NCBI GenBank assembly: GCA_002862965.1
Contig: PKCW01000035.1
Coordinates: forward strand, 1-8,470
DNA from: Pseudomonadota bacterium
GTDB taxonomy: Bacteria; Pseudomonadota; Gammaproteobacteria; UBA5335
Length of the DNA stretch: 8,470 bases
Reading direction: 5' to 3'
Of the stretch, positions 1 to 5,994 are shown piece by piece. The translations under genes were made by a program, and so were the position numbers. The notes below the pieces were generated by a model. The model ran no database searches. It was given only the letters and a program-made list of their open reading frames with translations, and had not been told where the DNA came from. Within the stretch, counting starts at the first letter, position 1, and each line of letters starts with the position of its first letter.

Positions 1-1337
1 CCGTCCAAGAGCTGGTCGAGGCTCTGCATGATGGCCGCCTCGCCCCGGATGGCAAAGGGTCCGTGGCGCTCGATGGCCTGAATTCCCGCTTCCTTCACGT
101 TCCCGGCGACGATGCCGGAGAAGGCGGCGCGCAGATTCGCGGCGAGGTCGTGCAGCGGCTGGTCGCGATGCAGCGACAAGGCGGCCATGCGCTCGTGGGT
201 GGGGGTAAACGGTTGTTGCAACTGCGGCGCGATGCGCAACACCCAGTTGAAATAGAACGCATCACTGCGGGCGATGCGGAATCTGCGGACCTCTTCCATC
301 CCCCGGCGCATGGCGCGCGCGACCGCAGCCGGATCGTCGAGGATCACCTGATAGCGTCCCGCGACGGCCGTGCCGAGGACGCGCGTCAGAAAGTCGTCGA
401 GCCGGCGGAAATAGTCGGCCGCGCACGCCGGCCCGGTCAGCACGAGCGGAAAGGGTGTTTCTACGTTTTCCTCGTGCAGCAGGATGGCAAAAAGGTACAG
501 CAATTCCTCCATCGTCCCGACACCGCCCGGAAACACGACGAAGCCGTGGCCGATGCGCACGAAGGCCTCCAGCCGCTGTTCCATGTCCGGCATGATCACG
601 AGGTGATTGACGATGGGGTTGGGCGGTTCGGCGGCAATGATGCCGGGCTCGGAAATGCCGACATAGCGCCCCATGCTGCGGTGCTGCTTGGCATGCCCGA
701 CCGCGGCACCTTTCATCGGTCCTTTCATCGCCCCCGGTCCGCAGCCGGTGCAGATGTCCATGCCGCGCAGCCCGAGCTCGTAACCCACCCGCTTGGCATA
801 GTCATATTCGACGCGACTCACCGAGTGCCCACCCCAGCACACCACCAGATTGGGCGGCTGGCCCGGCGACAGCGCGCGGGCATTGCGCAAGGTATGGAAC
901 ACCGCATCGGTGATGCCGCTGGACGCGGTGAGATCGAAGCGCGGATGCAGGCGGATTTCGTTGTGCACGTAGACGATGTCACGCAGCACCGCGAACAGGT
1001 GTTCCCGGATGCCGCGGATCATCTGGCCGTCGACGAAGGCCTCGGCCGGCGCATTGCGCAACTCGAGCTTGATGCCCCGCTCCTGCTGTACCACCTGGAT
1101 GTCGAAGTCCGGATAGCGCTGCATCACCTGCAGGCTGTCGTCGACGACGCTGCCGCTGTTGAGTACCGCCAGGGTGCAGCGCCGCAGCAGTTCGTGCAGC
1201 CCACCCAGGCTGGTGTCGCGCAGACGCACGACCTCATGCTGCGAAAGGACCTCCAGGCTGCCCTCCGGAGCAATGAGGGCATCGACCACCTCGGGCTTGC
1301 TGGGATGGCCGGCGGCCGGTGTAACCGGAGATGACAT
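1..1337 (-). CDS. ppnN: Pyrimidine/purine nucleotide 5'-monophosphate nucleosidase PpnN (YgdH/LOG family), 3' end cut by window
   Basis: Cytosolic enzyme that hydrolyses nucleoside 5'-monophosphates to free base and ribose 5-phosphate. In E. coli it is a nucleotide-salvage enzyme stimulated by (p)ppGpp. Read on the minus strand from ATG at 1337, the frame stays open to the window edge (445 codons). Visible landmarks: an N-terminal segment with LAVLNSGS near residues 56-63; CWGGH at 167-171; CTGCGPGAM at 196-204, opening the nucleotide-binding Rossmann fold; AAEPPNP; and the LOG-family signature PGGVGTMEE at 270-278. The C-terminal part (AFSGIVAGNVKE, then GPFAI) also follows E. coli PpnN as I remember it. 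By that comparison about 20 residues lie beyond the left edge, and the N-terminus is about 20 residues longer than in E. coli. An AAGGA ribosome binding site lies 8 bases before the ATG. It is transcribed away from the methyltransferase gene. A shorter LOG-type cytokinin-activating enzyme is unlikely because both long flanking domains of PpnN are present. Confidence 0.93.
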   Translation of the reverse strand, partial: MSSPVTPAAGHPSKPEVVDALIAPEGSLEVLSQHEVVRLRDTSLGGLHELLRRCTLAVLNSGSVVDDSLQVMQRYPDFDIQVVQQERGIKLELRNAPAEAFVDGQMIRGIREHLFAVLRDIVYVHNEIRLHPRFDLTASSGITDAVFHTLRNARALSPGQPPNLVVCWGGHSVSRVEYDYAKRVGYELGLRGMDICTGCGPGAMKGPMKGAAVGHAKQHRSMGRYVGISEPGIIAAEPPNPIVNHLVIMPDMEQRLEAFVRIGHGFVVFPGGVGTMEELLYLFAILLHEENVETPFPLVLTGPACAADYFRRLDDFLTRVLGTAVAGRYQVILDDPAAVARAMRRGMEEVRRFRIARSDAFYFNWVLRIAPQLQQPFTPTHERMAALSLHRDQPLHDLAANLRAAFSGIVAGNVKEAGIQAIERHGPFAIRGEAAIMQSLDQLLD

Positions 1338-1345
1338 GGGCGAGG

Positions 1346-1350
1346 TCCTT
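1346..1350 (-). promoter_or_regulatory. Ribosome binding site of ppnN
   Basis: On the minus strand this reads AAGGA, 8 bases before the ATG at 1337. It supports that start over any internal start. Confidence 0.6.
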
Positions 1351-1384
1351 GATGACTGTTGCGACGGGCGATGCGGGGGCGCCC

Positions 1385-1413
1385 ATGCTAACGCCGTTGC
1401 CGCGTTGTTGCAG
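1385..1413 (-). promoter_or_regulatory. Possible sigma-70 promoter of ppnN
   Basis: On the minus strand, CTGCAA (1413-1408) is followed after exactly 17 bases by TAGCAT (1390-1385). The -10 element matches the consensus at four of six positions and the -35 at only three. Spacing and location upstream of ppnN are right, but the match is weak and could be chance. Confidence 0.25.
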
Positions 1414-1423
1414 CATTTTGGGC

Positions 1424-1429
1424 TAGAAT
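1424..1429 (+). promoter_or_regulatory. Probable -10 element for the methyltransferase gene
   Basis: TAGAAT matches the sigma-70 -10 consensus at five of six positions and lies about 54 bases before the GTG start at 1483. No good -35 hexamer sits at 16-18 bases upstream; TTGCCG at 1397-1402 is too far away. The promoter may therefore depend on an activator or be weak. The whole intergenic region (1338-1482) holds nothing else that I can identify as a gene. Confidence 0.4.
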
Positions 1430-1470
1430 GAGGCGGTCATTTTCATGCCGCTCGCTGGACACACTCACGC

Positions 1471-1475
1471 AAGGA
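1471..1475 (+). promoter_or_regulatory. Ribosome binding site deciding the GTG start at 1483
   Basis: AAGGA lies 7 bases before GTG at 1483. The nearest ATG codons (1445 and 1475) are out of frame with the gene, so this site and the frame together fix GTG as the start. Confidence 0.65.
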
Positions 1476-1482
1476 TGGTCTT

Positions 1483-2097
1483 GTGGAACAAACTGCCGTC
1501 ATCAAAACCTACGACCGCATGGCCGCCGCCTACGATCTGATCTTCAGCCCTGTTTTCCAGCCCGGTCGCCAGCGCATCATCGACAAGATGGACTGCAGAC
1601 CCGGTGATCGCATCCTCGAGGTCGGCGTGGGAACCGGCATGTCCCTGTCCTGCTACCCGCGCTCCACCCGCATCACGGGCATCGACGTGTCTTCCAAGAT
1701 GCTGGAGCGGGGCCACCGCCGGGTGAGGAAACTGGGCTTGAATCACGTCGATCTGCGCATCATGGACGCGCAGAATCTCGAATTCGCCGATCACAGCTTC
1801 GACAAGGTCACCGCCATGTACGTCGCTTCGGTCGTCCCTGATCCGCAGCGCATGGTGGCCGAGATGAAGCGCGTCTGCCGCCCGGGCGGCGATCTGTTCA
1901 TCGTCAACCACTTCAGCCACACCCATTCGATGATCCGCTGGTTCGAGCGCGTCGTGGCGGTCATCACGCCCTTGATCGGCTTCACCTCCGATTTCCCGCT
2001 CGACCGCTTCCTGGCCGATGCCCAGATCAGGCATTTCGACCTCGAGCCGGTCAATCTCTTCGGCTACTGGTCGATGATCCACGCCCGAAACGAATAA
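1483..2097 (+). CDS. pmtA: SAM-dependent methyltransferase, PmtA-like (phosphatidylethanolamine N-methyltransferase family)
   Basis: Class I methyltransferase of 204 residues. The fold is shown by motif I at residues 44-52 (ILEVGVGTG, SAM glycine loop), the acidic end of strand beta-2 in TGIDVSS (Asp68, expected to bind the SAM ribose), MDAQNLEF at 94-101 (adenine-binding region), and RPGGDLFIVNHF at 133-144 after strand 5. The N-terminal TYDRMAAAYDLIF segment, the MYVASVVPDP stretch and the VNHF motif resemble the Rhodobacter-type PmtA. That enzyme methylates phosphatidylethanolamine stepwise towards phosphatidylcholine at the inner membrane face. The family call comes from remembered similarity; the lipid substrate is an inference. 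An alternative is another small-molecule or quinone methyltransferase, but UbiE hallmarks are not evident. It starts at GTG with an AAGGA site 7 bases upstream. It is monocistronic, diverges from ppnN and converges on glmU with 9 bases between the stop codons. Confidence 0.75.
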   Translation: MEQTAVIKTYDRMAAAYDLIFSPVFQPGRQRIIDKMDCRPGDRILEVGVGTGMSLSCYPRSTRITGIDVSSKMLERGHRRVRKLGLNHVDLRIMDAQNLEFADHSFDKVTAMYVASVVPDPQRMVAEMKRVCRPGGDLFIVNHFSHTHSMIRWFERVVAVITPLIGFTSDFPLDRFLADAQIRHFDLEPVNLFGYWSMIHARNE

Positions 2098-2106
2098 GCC
2101 GCCACC

Positions 2107-3477
2107 TCAGCCGCTGTCCCGGTCCTTGGGAGCCGGCCGGCGCCAGTGCGGCAGGCTCACCTGCCGCCCGCCGCCCACGGTGAGCTGATGCGCCGGCGCA
2201 TCCTTGCGCAGGGTCGTGCCGGCACCCACGGTGGCCCCCTCGCCCACCGTCACGGGCGCGACCAGTTCGCTGCCCGAACCGATGAAGGCGTCGTCTGCGA
2301 TCACCGTGCGGTGCTTGTGGACGCCGTCGTAGTTGCAGGTGATGGTGCCCGCGCCCACGTTCACCCGCTCACCGATCTCGGCATCACCGATGTAGCTCAG
2401 GTGATTGACCTTCGAGCCTCGGCCGACCGTGGCCTGCTTGACCTCGACGAAGTTGCCGATGTGGGTTTCACAGGCCAGCTCGGCGCCGGGCCGCAGGCGC
2501 GCATAGGGCCCGATACGGGCGCGATCCCCCACCCGGGCGCCGTCGAGATGGGAAAAGGCGAGCACCTCCACCCCCGCGCCCAGCGCGCAGTTGCGCAGCA
2601 CGGCGTTCGGCCCGATGCGCACCCCGTCGCCCAGCACGACGCGGCCCTCGAACACGGCATTCACATCGATGAACACATCGCGCCCGCAGAGGAGTTCGCC
2701 GCGCACGTCCAGCCGCGCCGGATCGGCCAGCGTCACGCCGGCGCGCAGCAGCGCCTCGGCCCGGCGGCGCTGCAGGGTGCGCTCGGCAAAGGCGAGCTGC
2801 ACGCGGTCGTTGATCCCCAGCGCGTCATCCGGGTCCTGGGCGGCCACGACCTGGACCGGCGCCCCATCGGCAGCCGCCAAGGCCACCACATCGGTGAGGT
2901 AATGCTCGCCCTGGGCATTGCGCGGCTGCACCTGCGGCAGGTAGCGCCGCAGCAGCGCGACCGGCGCGGCCATGAGGCCGGTGTTGACCTCGCGAACCGA
3001 GCGCTCTGCGGGCGTCGCGTCGCGCTCCTCGACGATGCCCCGGACGCGGCCTGCGGCATCGCGCAGGATCCGCCCGTAACCCGTCGGATCGGCAGCCTGC
3101 ATCACCAGCAGCGCGATACCGTCCCCGGCGGCATCGCGCAGCGCCGCCAGCGTCCGGGGCGGGACCAGCGGCACGTCGCCATAAAGGATGAGCGCCGTGC
3201 CCTTGGCCACGTGCGGCAGGGCCTGGGCCACGGCGTGCCCCGTGCCGCGCTGCTCGGCCTGTTCGATCCAGTGCAGATCATCCCCGGGACACGCCGCCCG
3301 AACCGCCGCCATGCCATGGCCCGCCACCACGTGGATCGCCTGCGGCGACAGCGCCCGCGCCGTGGCCAACACATGGGCCAGCAGGGGCTGACCACCGAGG
3401 GGTTGCAACACCTTGGGCAGCGCGCTGTTCATGCGCGTGCCCTTGCCCGCCGCCAGCACGATCACGCTCGTCGTCAT
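2107..3477 (-). CDS. glmU: Bifunctional GlmU: GlcN-1-P acetyltransferase / GlcNAc-1-P uridyltransferase
   Basis: Makes UDP-GlcNAc, the precursor of peptidoglycan and lipopolysaccharide, in two steps: acetyl-CoA-dependent acetylation of glucosamine-1-phosphate, then uridylyl transfer from UTP. It has 456 residues, the same length as E. coli GlmU. The N-terminal pyrophosphorylase domain (about 1-228) has LAAGKGTRM at 8-16, Lys22 in PKVL, Asp101 in YGDVPL and Asn223 in GIND, matching the nucleotide- and Mg-binding residues. The C-terminal left-handed beta-helix (about 250-440) shows hexapeptide repeats, RLRPGAEL at 327-334, Lys347, the presumed catalytic His359 in NHLSYIGDAEIG, and GAGTITCNYDG at 375-385. 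It ends in WRRP as in E. coli. Start ATG at 3477 is preceded by GAGGAAG with a 7-base spacer. Its first four bases overlap the stop of the Rieske gene (ATGA). It is the last gene of the minus-strand run. No frameshift or missing key residue was seen. Confidence 0.97.
   Translation of the reverse strand: MTTSVIVLAAGKGTRMNSALPKVLQPLGGQPLLAHVLATARALSPQAIHVVAGHGMAAVRAACPGDDLHWIEQAEQRGTGHAVAQALPHVAKGTALILYGDVPLVPPRTLAALRDAAGDGIALLVMQAADPTGYGRILRDAAGRVRGIVEERDATPAERSVREVNTGLMAAPVALLRRYLPQVQPRNAQGEHYLTDVVALAAADGAPVQVVAAQDPDDALGINDRVQLAFAERTLQRRRAEALLRAGVTLADPARLDVRGELLCGRDVFIDVNAVFEGRVVLGDGVRIGPNAVLRNCALGAGVEVLAFSHLDGARVGDRARIGPYARLRPGAELACETHIGNFVEVKQATVGRGSKVNHLSYIGDAEIGERVNVGAGTITCNYDGVHKHRTVIADDAFIGSGSELVAPVTVGEGATVGAGTTLRKDAPAHQLTVGGGRQVSLPHWRRPAPKDRDSG
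2148..2167. repeat. Perfect 8-bp inverted repeat with 4-base loop, downstream of the methyltransferase gene and inside the glmU 3' end
   Basis: GCGGCAGG, loop CTCA, CCTGCCGC: eight uninterrupted, mostly G-C pairs. It begins 51 bases after the methyltransferase stop and lies within the last codons of glmU. No run of T follows on either strand, so it is not a standard intrinsic terminator. It could protect or end the methyltransferase transcript or limit convergent read-through, or it may be a chance product of GC-rich codons. Confidence 0.35.
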
Positions 3478-3848
3478 CCGTCTGCTTCCTCGCTCGAGGT
3501 TGATGCGCCCCGGTCAGTTGCCGCCAGCACGACCCACGCCCCCTCGCGCCGAACCGGGACTGCACGCAGGGACTGGCCGACACAGGGACCGTGGACGCAT
3601 TGGCCGTCTTCCATGCGGAACTGGGCCAGATGCAGCGCGCACTGGATGTGCGTGCCCTCCGGACTCAGCACCTGACCCGGCCGCCAGTCGAGCGGCGCGC
3701 CGGTATGGGGACAGCGGTTTTCATAGGCCCAGACCGCGTCCCCGCGCCGGACGAGCACGCAGGAGCGCCCTTCTACGCCCGGCCCCAACTCAAAACCCAG
3801 GCTGCCCGGATCGGGCAGATCGGACAGGCGGCAGATCCGGATCGTCAT
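3474..3848 (-). CDS. Small Rieske [2Fe-2S] ferredoxin-like protein
   Basis: Soluble protein of 124 residues made up of little more than one Rieske domain. The cluster ligands are visible: Cys46 and His48 in CPHTGAPLDW and Cys70 and His73 in CALH, giving C-x-H, 21 residues, C-x2-H. There is no signal peptide, membrane anchor or oxygenase catalytic domain, so it resembles Rieske ferredoxins (BphA3/NirD-like) that pass electrons between a reductase and an oxygenase or other enzyme. No reductase or oxygenase is in view, so its partner is unknown. Two further cysteines lie close together (Cys84 and Cys89). The last 15 residues are polar and probably disordered. The ATG at 3848 overlaps the ampG stop (ATGA) and has no good ribosome binding site, so translation probably depends on coupling to ampG. 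Its own stop overlaps the glmU start in the same way. Confidence 0.88.
   Translation of the reverse strand: MTIRICRLSDLPDPGSLGFELGPGVEGRSCVLVRRGDAVWAYENRCPHTGAPLDWRPGQVLSPEGTHIQCALHLAQFRMEDGQCVHGPCVGQSLRAVPVRREGAWVVLAATDRGASTSSEEADG
3485..3491 (-). promoter_or_regulatory. Strong ribosome binding site of glmU inside the Rieske gene
   Basis: On the minus strand GAGGAAG lies 7 bases before the glmU ATG at 3477, within the last codons of the upstream gene. glmU thus has its own good site in addition to the ATGA overlap, which would let it be translated more than the upstream gene. Confidence 0.6.
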
Positions 3849-5131
3849 GTCGCCGCCGCGTCCGTGCCCGGCCGGTCCAGGGCGCGGATCGGCGCCGCCA
3901 GGTAGAGCACCAGACCCAGCGCCGGCAGGGAGGCCACGAAGGTCAGCGTGAAGAACGCCGGCCAGCCGACATCCGCCACCAGATAGCCGGCCGGCGGGCC
4001 AATGAACACGCGCGCCAAGGCGGCCAGCGCCGAAAACAGCGCGTACTGGGTGGCGGTGTAACGCACATCGCACAGCGCCATCAACAGCGCCACGAAGGCC
4101 GCCGATCCCATGCCGCCGAAGAGTTGTTCCCCCACCACCGCGACCACGAGCATGGCATGGCTCTTGCCCACGATCGCCAGTGCCGCGAACAGGAGATTGG
4201 TCAGCGCCTGGAACAGGCCGAACACCAGCAGCGCCCGGAGCAATCCCCAGCGCACCATGAGCGTACCGCCGACCACGGCGCCCGCCAGCGCGGCCCCGAT
4301 GCCGACCCCTTTGTTGACGACGCCCACCTCGGCCACGCTGAACCCCACGCCCTGCACCAGAAAGGCCGTGCTCAAGGTGGCGGCAAAGGCATCGCCGAAC
4401 TTGTAGAGCACGATCAGGGCCAGGAACGCCCCTGCGGCGGGGCGCGCGAGAAAGGCGCGCAGGGGTTCGCGCAGGGCCTCCACCAGCCGATGGGGCGCCG
4501 CCGCCGGTACCGGCGGTTCCGGACTGAGCAGGGTGATCAGGACGGCGCCGCCCATCAGCACCGCCATGAGGCGATAGGTGACGACCCAGCCGACCGAGCC
4601 GGCCAGCACCAGGGCCAGCGCGCCCGAGGTCAGCATGGCCAGCCGGTAACCCGTATTGGTGAGCCCCGCGCCCAGCCCGCGCAGCGGCGCCGGCAGCACC
4701 TCGGTGCGATAGGCATCGAAGACGATGTCCTGGGAGGCCGAAGCGAAGGCCAGCACGAGCGCAAACAGTCCGAGCAGCGCCACGTCCGAGCGCGGATCGA
4801 GGCAGGACATGGCCAGCAGCGCCGCGATCAGCGCGCCCTGGGTCAGCAGCAGCCCCCCGCGGCGGCGGCCCATGCCGAACAAGGCATAGCGGTCGAACAG
4901 CGGCGCCCAGAGAAATTTCAGCGTGTAAGGCAGTCCCACCAGACTGAAGATGCCGATGGTGCGGATGTCGATGCGCACATCGGCCAGCCAGGCCTGCAGC
5001 GTGCCGCCGGACAGCGCCAGCGGCAGGCCGGAGGCGAAAGCCAGAAGCGTCACGCGCCACAGCGCCGGGTGTCGCCCCAGTGCCTGCCAGGCCGATGGCG
5101 GCGCCGTGACCGTATCGTCCTGCACGCTCAT
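3845..5131 (-). CDS. ampG: AmpG-type muropeptide permease (MFS)
   Basis: Inner-membrane transporter that brings GlcNAc-1,6-anhydroMurNAc and its peptides from the periplasm into the cytoplasm for peptidoglycan recycling. In species with inducible AmpC this also influences beta-lactamase expression. It has 428 residues, with about twelve hydrophobic segments between residues 28 and 412. Stretches very like E. coli AmpG as I remember it: FASGLPLALSGGTLQAW (32-48), TIGIFSLVG, KFLWAPLFDRY, GRRRGGLL, ASQDIVFDAYRTEVLP (132-147), VLYKFGDAFA (241-250), GVGF..EVGVVNK (261-274), FGGMGSAAFVALLMALC and TQYALFSALAALARV. It is shorter than E. coli AmpG (about 490 residues, 14 segments) and lacks the last two membrane segments, probably a lineage form rather than a truncation. 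The ATG at 5131 overlaps the xthA stop (ATGA), and its own stop overlaps the Rieske start. A related MFS carrier is the alternative, but motif agreement is strong. Confidence 0.92.
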   Translation of the reverse strand: MSVQDDTVTAPPSAWQALGRHPALWRVTLLAFASGLPLALSGGTLQAWLADVRIDIRTIGIFSLVGLPYTLKFLWAPLFDRYALFGMGRRRGGLLLTQGALIAALLAMSCLDPRSDVALLGLFALVLAFASASQDIVFDAYRTEVLPAPLRGLGAGLTNTGYRLAMLTSGALALVLAGSVGWVVTYRLMAVLMGGAVLITLLSPEPPVPAAAPHRLVEALREPLRAFLARPAAGAFLALIVLYKFGDAFAATLSTAFLVQGVGFSVAEVGVVNKGVGIGAALAGAVVGGTLMVRWGLLRALLVFGLFQALTNLLFAALAIVGKSHAMLVVAVVGEQLFGGMGSAAFVALLMALCDVRYTATQYALFSALAALARVFIGPPAGYLVADVGWPAFFTLTFVASLPALGLVLYLAAPIRALDRPGTDAAAT

Positions 5132-5955
5132 GGCGCCTCGACCGGCGCCTCGACCGGCGCGGCGGATGAGGCCCAGAGCAGCGGCCAGTCGTAGTCGATG
5201 GTGAGCGCCGCGTGATCGCTGAAGCGCTCGGCCTTGTAGATGCTGGCGGCGCGGGCGCTCGCCGCCAGTTGCGGGGTGGCTATCTGATAATCGATGCGCC
5301 AGCCCACGTTCTTGTCCCAGGCCTGGCCGCGGTTGCTCCACCACGTGTAGCCCTCGCCCGTGGCCTCGGGGTGCAACTGCCGGTACACGTCGACCCAGCC
5401 CAGTTCGTCGAACACGCGGCTCAGCCAGGCCCGTTCTTCGGGCAGGAAGCCCGAGTTCTTCTGGTTGCCGCGCCAGTTCTTCAGATCGATCTCCCGATGG
5501 GCGATGTTCCAGTCGCCGCACAGCAGCACCTGCATGCCCGAACCCACGAGCCGCGCCAGATGATCGAAAAACCGCTCCATGAAATGGAATTTCGCCGTCT
5601 GGCGATGCGCGCCGCTCGATCCCGAAGGAAGATAGACCGAGATCACCGAGAGCCCGGGATAGACCAGCTCCAGATAACGGCCCTCGGTGTCGATCTCGTC
5701 GATGCCGAGGCCGACCACCACCCGTTCGGGGGGGGATCGCGTATAAATCCCGACGCCGCTGTAGCCTTTTTTTTCCGCGCAGTGGAAATGGCCGACATAT
5801 CCCGGCGGATGACGCATCGCCGCCGTGAGATCGGTCTCCTGGGCCTTGAGCTCCTGCAGACAGACCAGATCGGCCTCCTGGCCCGGCAGCCAGTCCAGAA
5901 AACCCTTGCGCGTCGCCGACCGGATGCCATTGAGGTTGAGCGTCATGATGCGCAA
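5128..5955 (-). CDS. xthA: Exodeoxyribonuclease III family AP endonuclease
   Basis: DNA repair enzyme that cleaves the backbone 5' to abasic sites and removes 3' blocking groups; Mg-dependent. It has 275 residues in a single endonuclease/exonuclease/phosphatase fold. Catalytic landmarks: Asn8 in LNLNGIR, Glu35 in LQELKAQ (metal), Tyr108 in VYLPSG, Asp148 and Asn150 in GDWNIAH, the RIDYQIA block at 220-226, and Asp247-His248 in the terminal SDHAAL motif. Two starts are possible. TTG at 5955 gives the family-typical MRIxTLNLNG start and lies 9 bases after GAGGAG; ATG at 5946 would drop three residues and leave 18 bases from that site. TTG is preferred. The tail after residue 260 is an extension ending in a repeated PVEA. 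Its stop overlaps the ampG start by ATGA. It begins 39 bases after the hydrolase stop. Confidence 0.94.
   Translation of the reverse strand: MRIMTLNLNGIRSATRKGFLDWLPGQEADLVCLQELKAQETDLTAAMRHPPGYVGHFHCAEKKGYSGVGIYTRSPPERVVVGLGIDEIDTEGRYLELVYPGLSVISVYLPSGSSGAHRQTAKFHFMERFFDHLARLVGSGMQVLLCGDWNIAHREIDLKNWRGNQKNSGFLPEERAWLSRVFDELGWVDVYRQLHPEATGEGYTWWSNRGQAWDKNVGWRIDYQIATPQLAASARAASIYKAERFSDHAALTIDYDWPLLWASSAAPVEAPVEAP
5132..5155. repeat. 12-bp tandem duplication at the xthA/ampG junction
   Basis: Two perfect copies of GGCGCCTCGACC lie side by side, followed by the partial copy GGCGC (5156-5160). On the coding strand they encode the PVEAPVEAP tail of the exonuclease. Each copy carries GAGG; the nearer one lies 4 bases before the ampG ATG at 5131 and may act as its ribosome binding site. 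Confidence 0.8.
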
Positions 5956-5964
5956 AAAGCCGTG

Positions 5965-5970
5965 CTCCTC
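5965..5970 (-). promoter_or_regulatory. Ribosome binding site deciding the TTG start of xthA
   Basis: On the minus strand GAGGAG lies 9 bases before TTG at 5955 and 18 bases before the alternative ATG at 5946. The spacing favours the TTG start. Confidence 0.6.
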
Positions 5971-5994
5971 AAGAATCGGTGGCCGGAACGATGC

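Noticed and set aside
63..1334. Long plus-strand open frame opposite ppnN
   Set aside because: It is rich in His, Arg, Ala and Gln, shows no recognisable domain, and lies antisense to a gene whose every motif matches PpnN. Long open antisense frames are expected in GC-rich DNA.
1465..2082. Minus-strand open frame of 205 codons opposite the methyltransferase gene
   Set aside because: The plus-strand frame has a complete SAM-binding fold and a good ribosome binding site; the minus frame has neither a known domain nor a start site.
2146..3675. Plus-strand open frame of 509 codons opposite glmU
   Set aside because: No family features; antisense to an intact GlmU with all key residues.
4429..4465. 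8-bp inverted repeat CCCCTGCG / CGCAGGGG inside ampG
   Set aside because: It lies mid-gene in very GC-rich sequence with a 21-base gap and no T run; it is likely to be chance.
3845..5131. AmpG shorter than the E. coli protein, considered as a truncated gene
   Set aside because: Twelve membrane segments make a complete MFS fold, the stop sits in a clean ATGA overlap, and no homologous remnant of the two missing segments follows.
3413..5194. Very long plus-strand open frame (593 codons) opposite ampG and the Rieske gene
   Set aside because: Its composition is low-complexity Gln/His/Arg/Gly/Ala, and it spans two clear minus-strand genes and their junction. It is a shadow of their codon bias.
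3845..5521. Extended version of the AmpG frame starting at 5521
   Set aside because: The extra N-terminal residues are an out-of-frame reading of the exonuclease gene. The AmpG-like sequence begins at ATG 5131, at the ATGA overlap.
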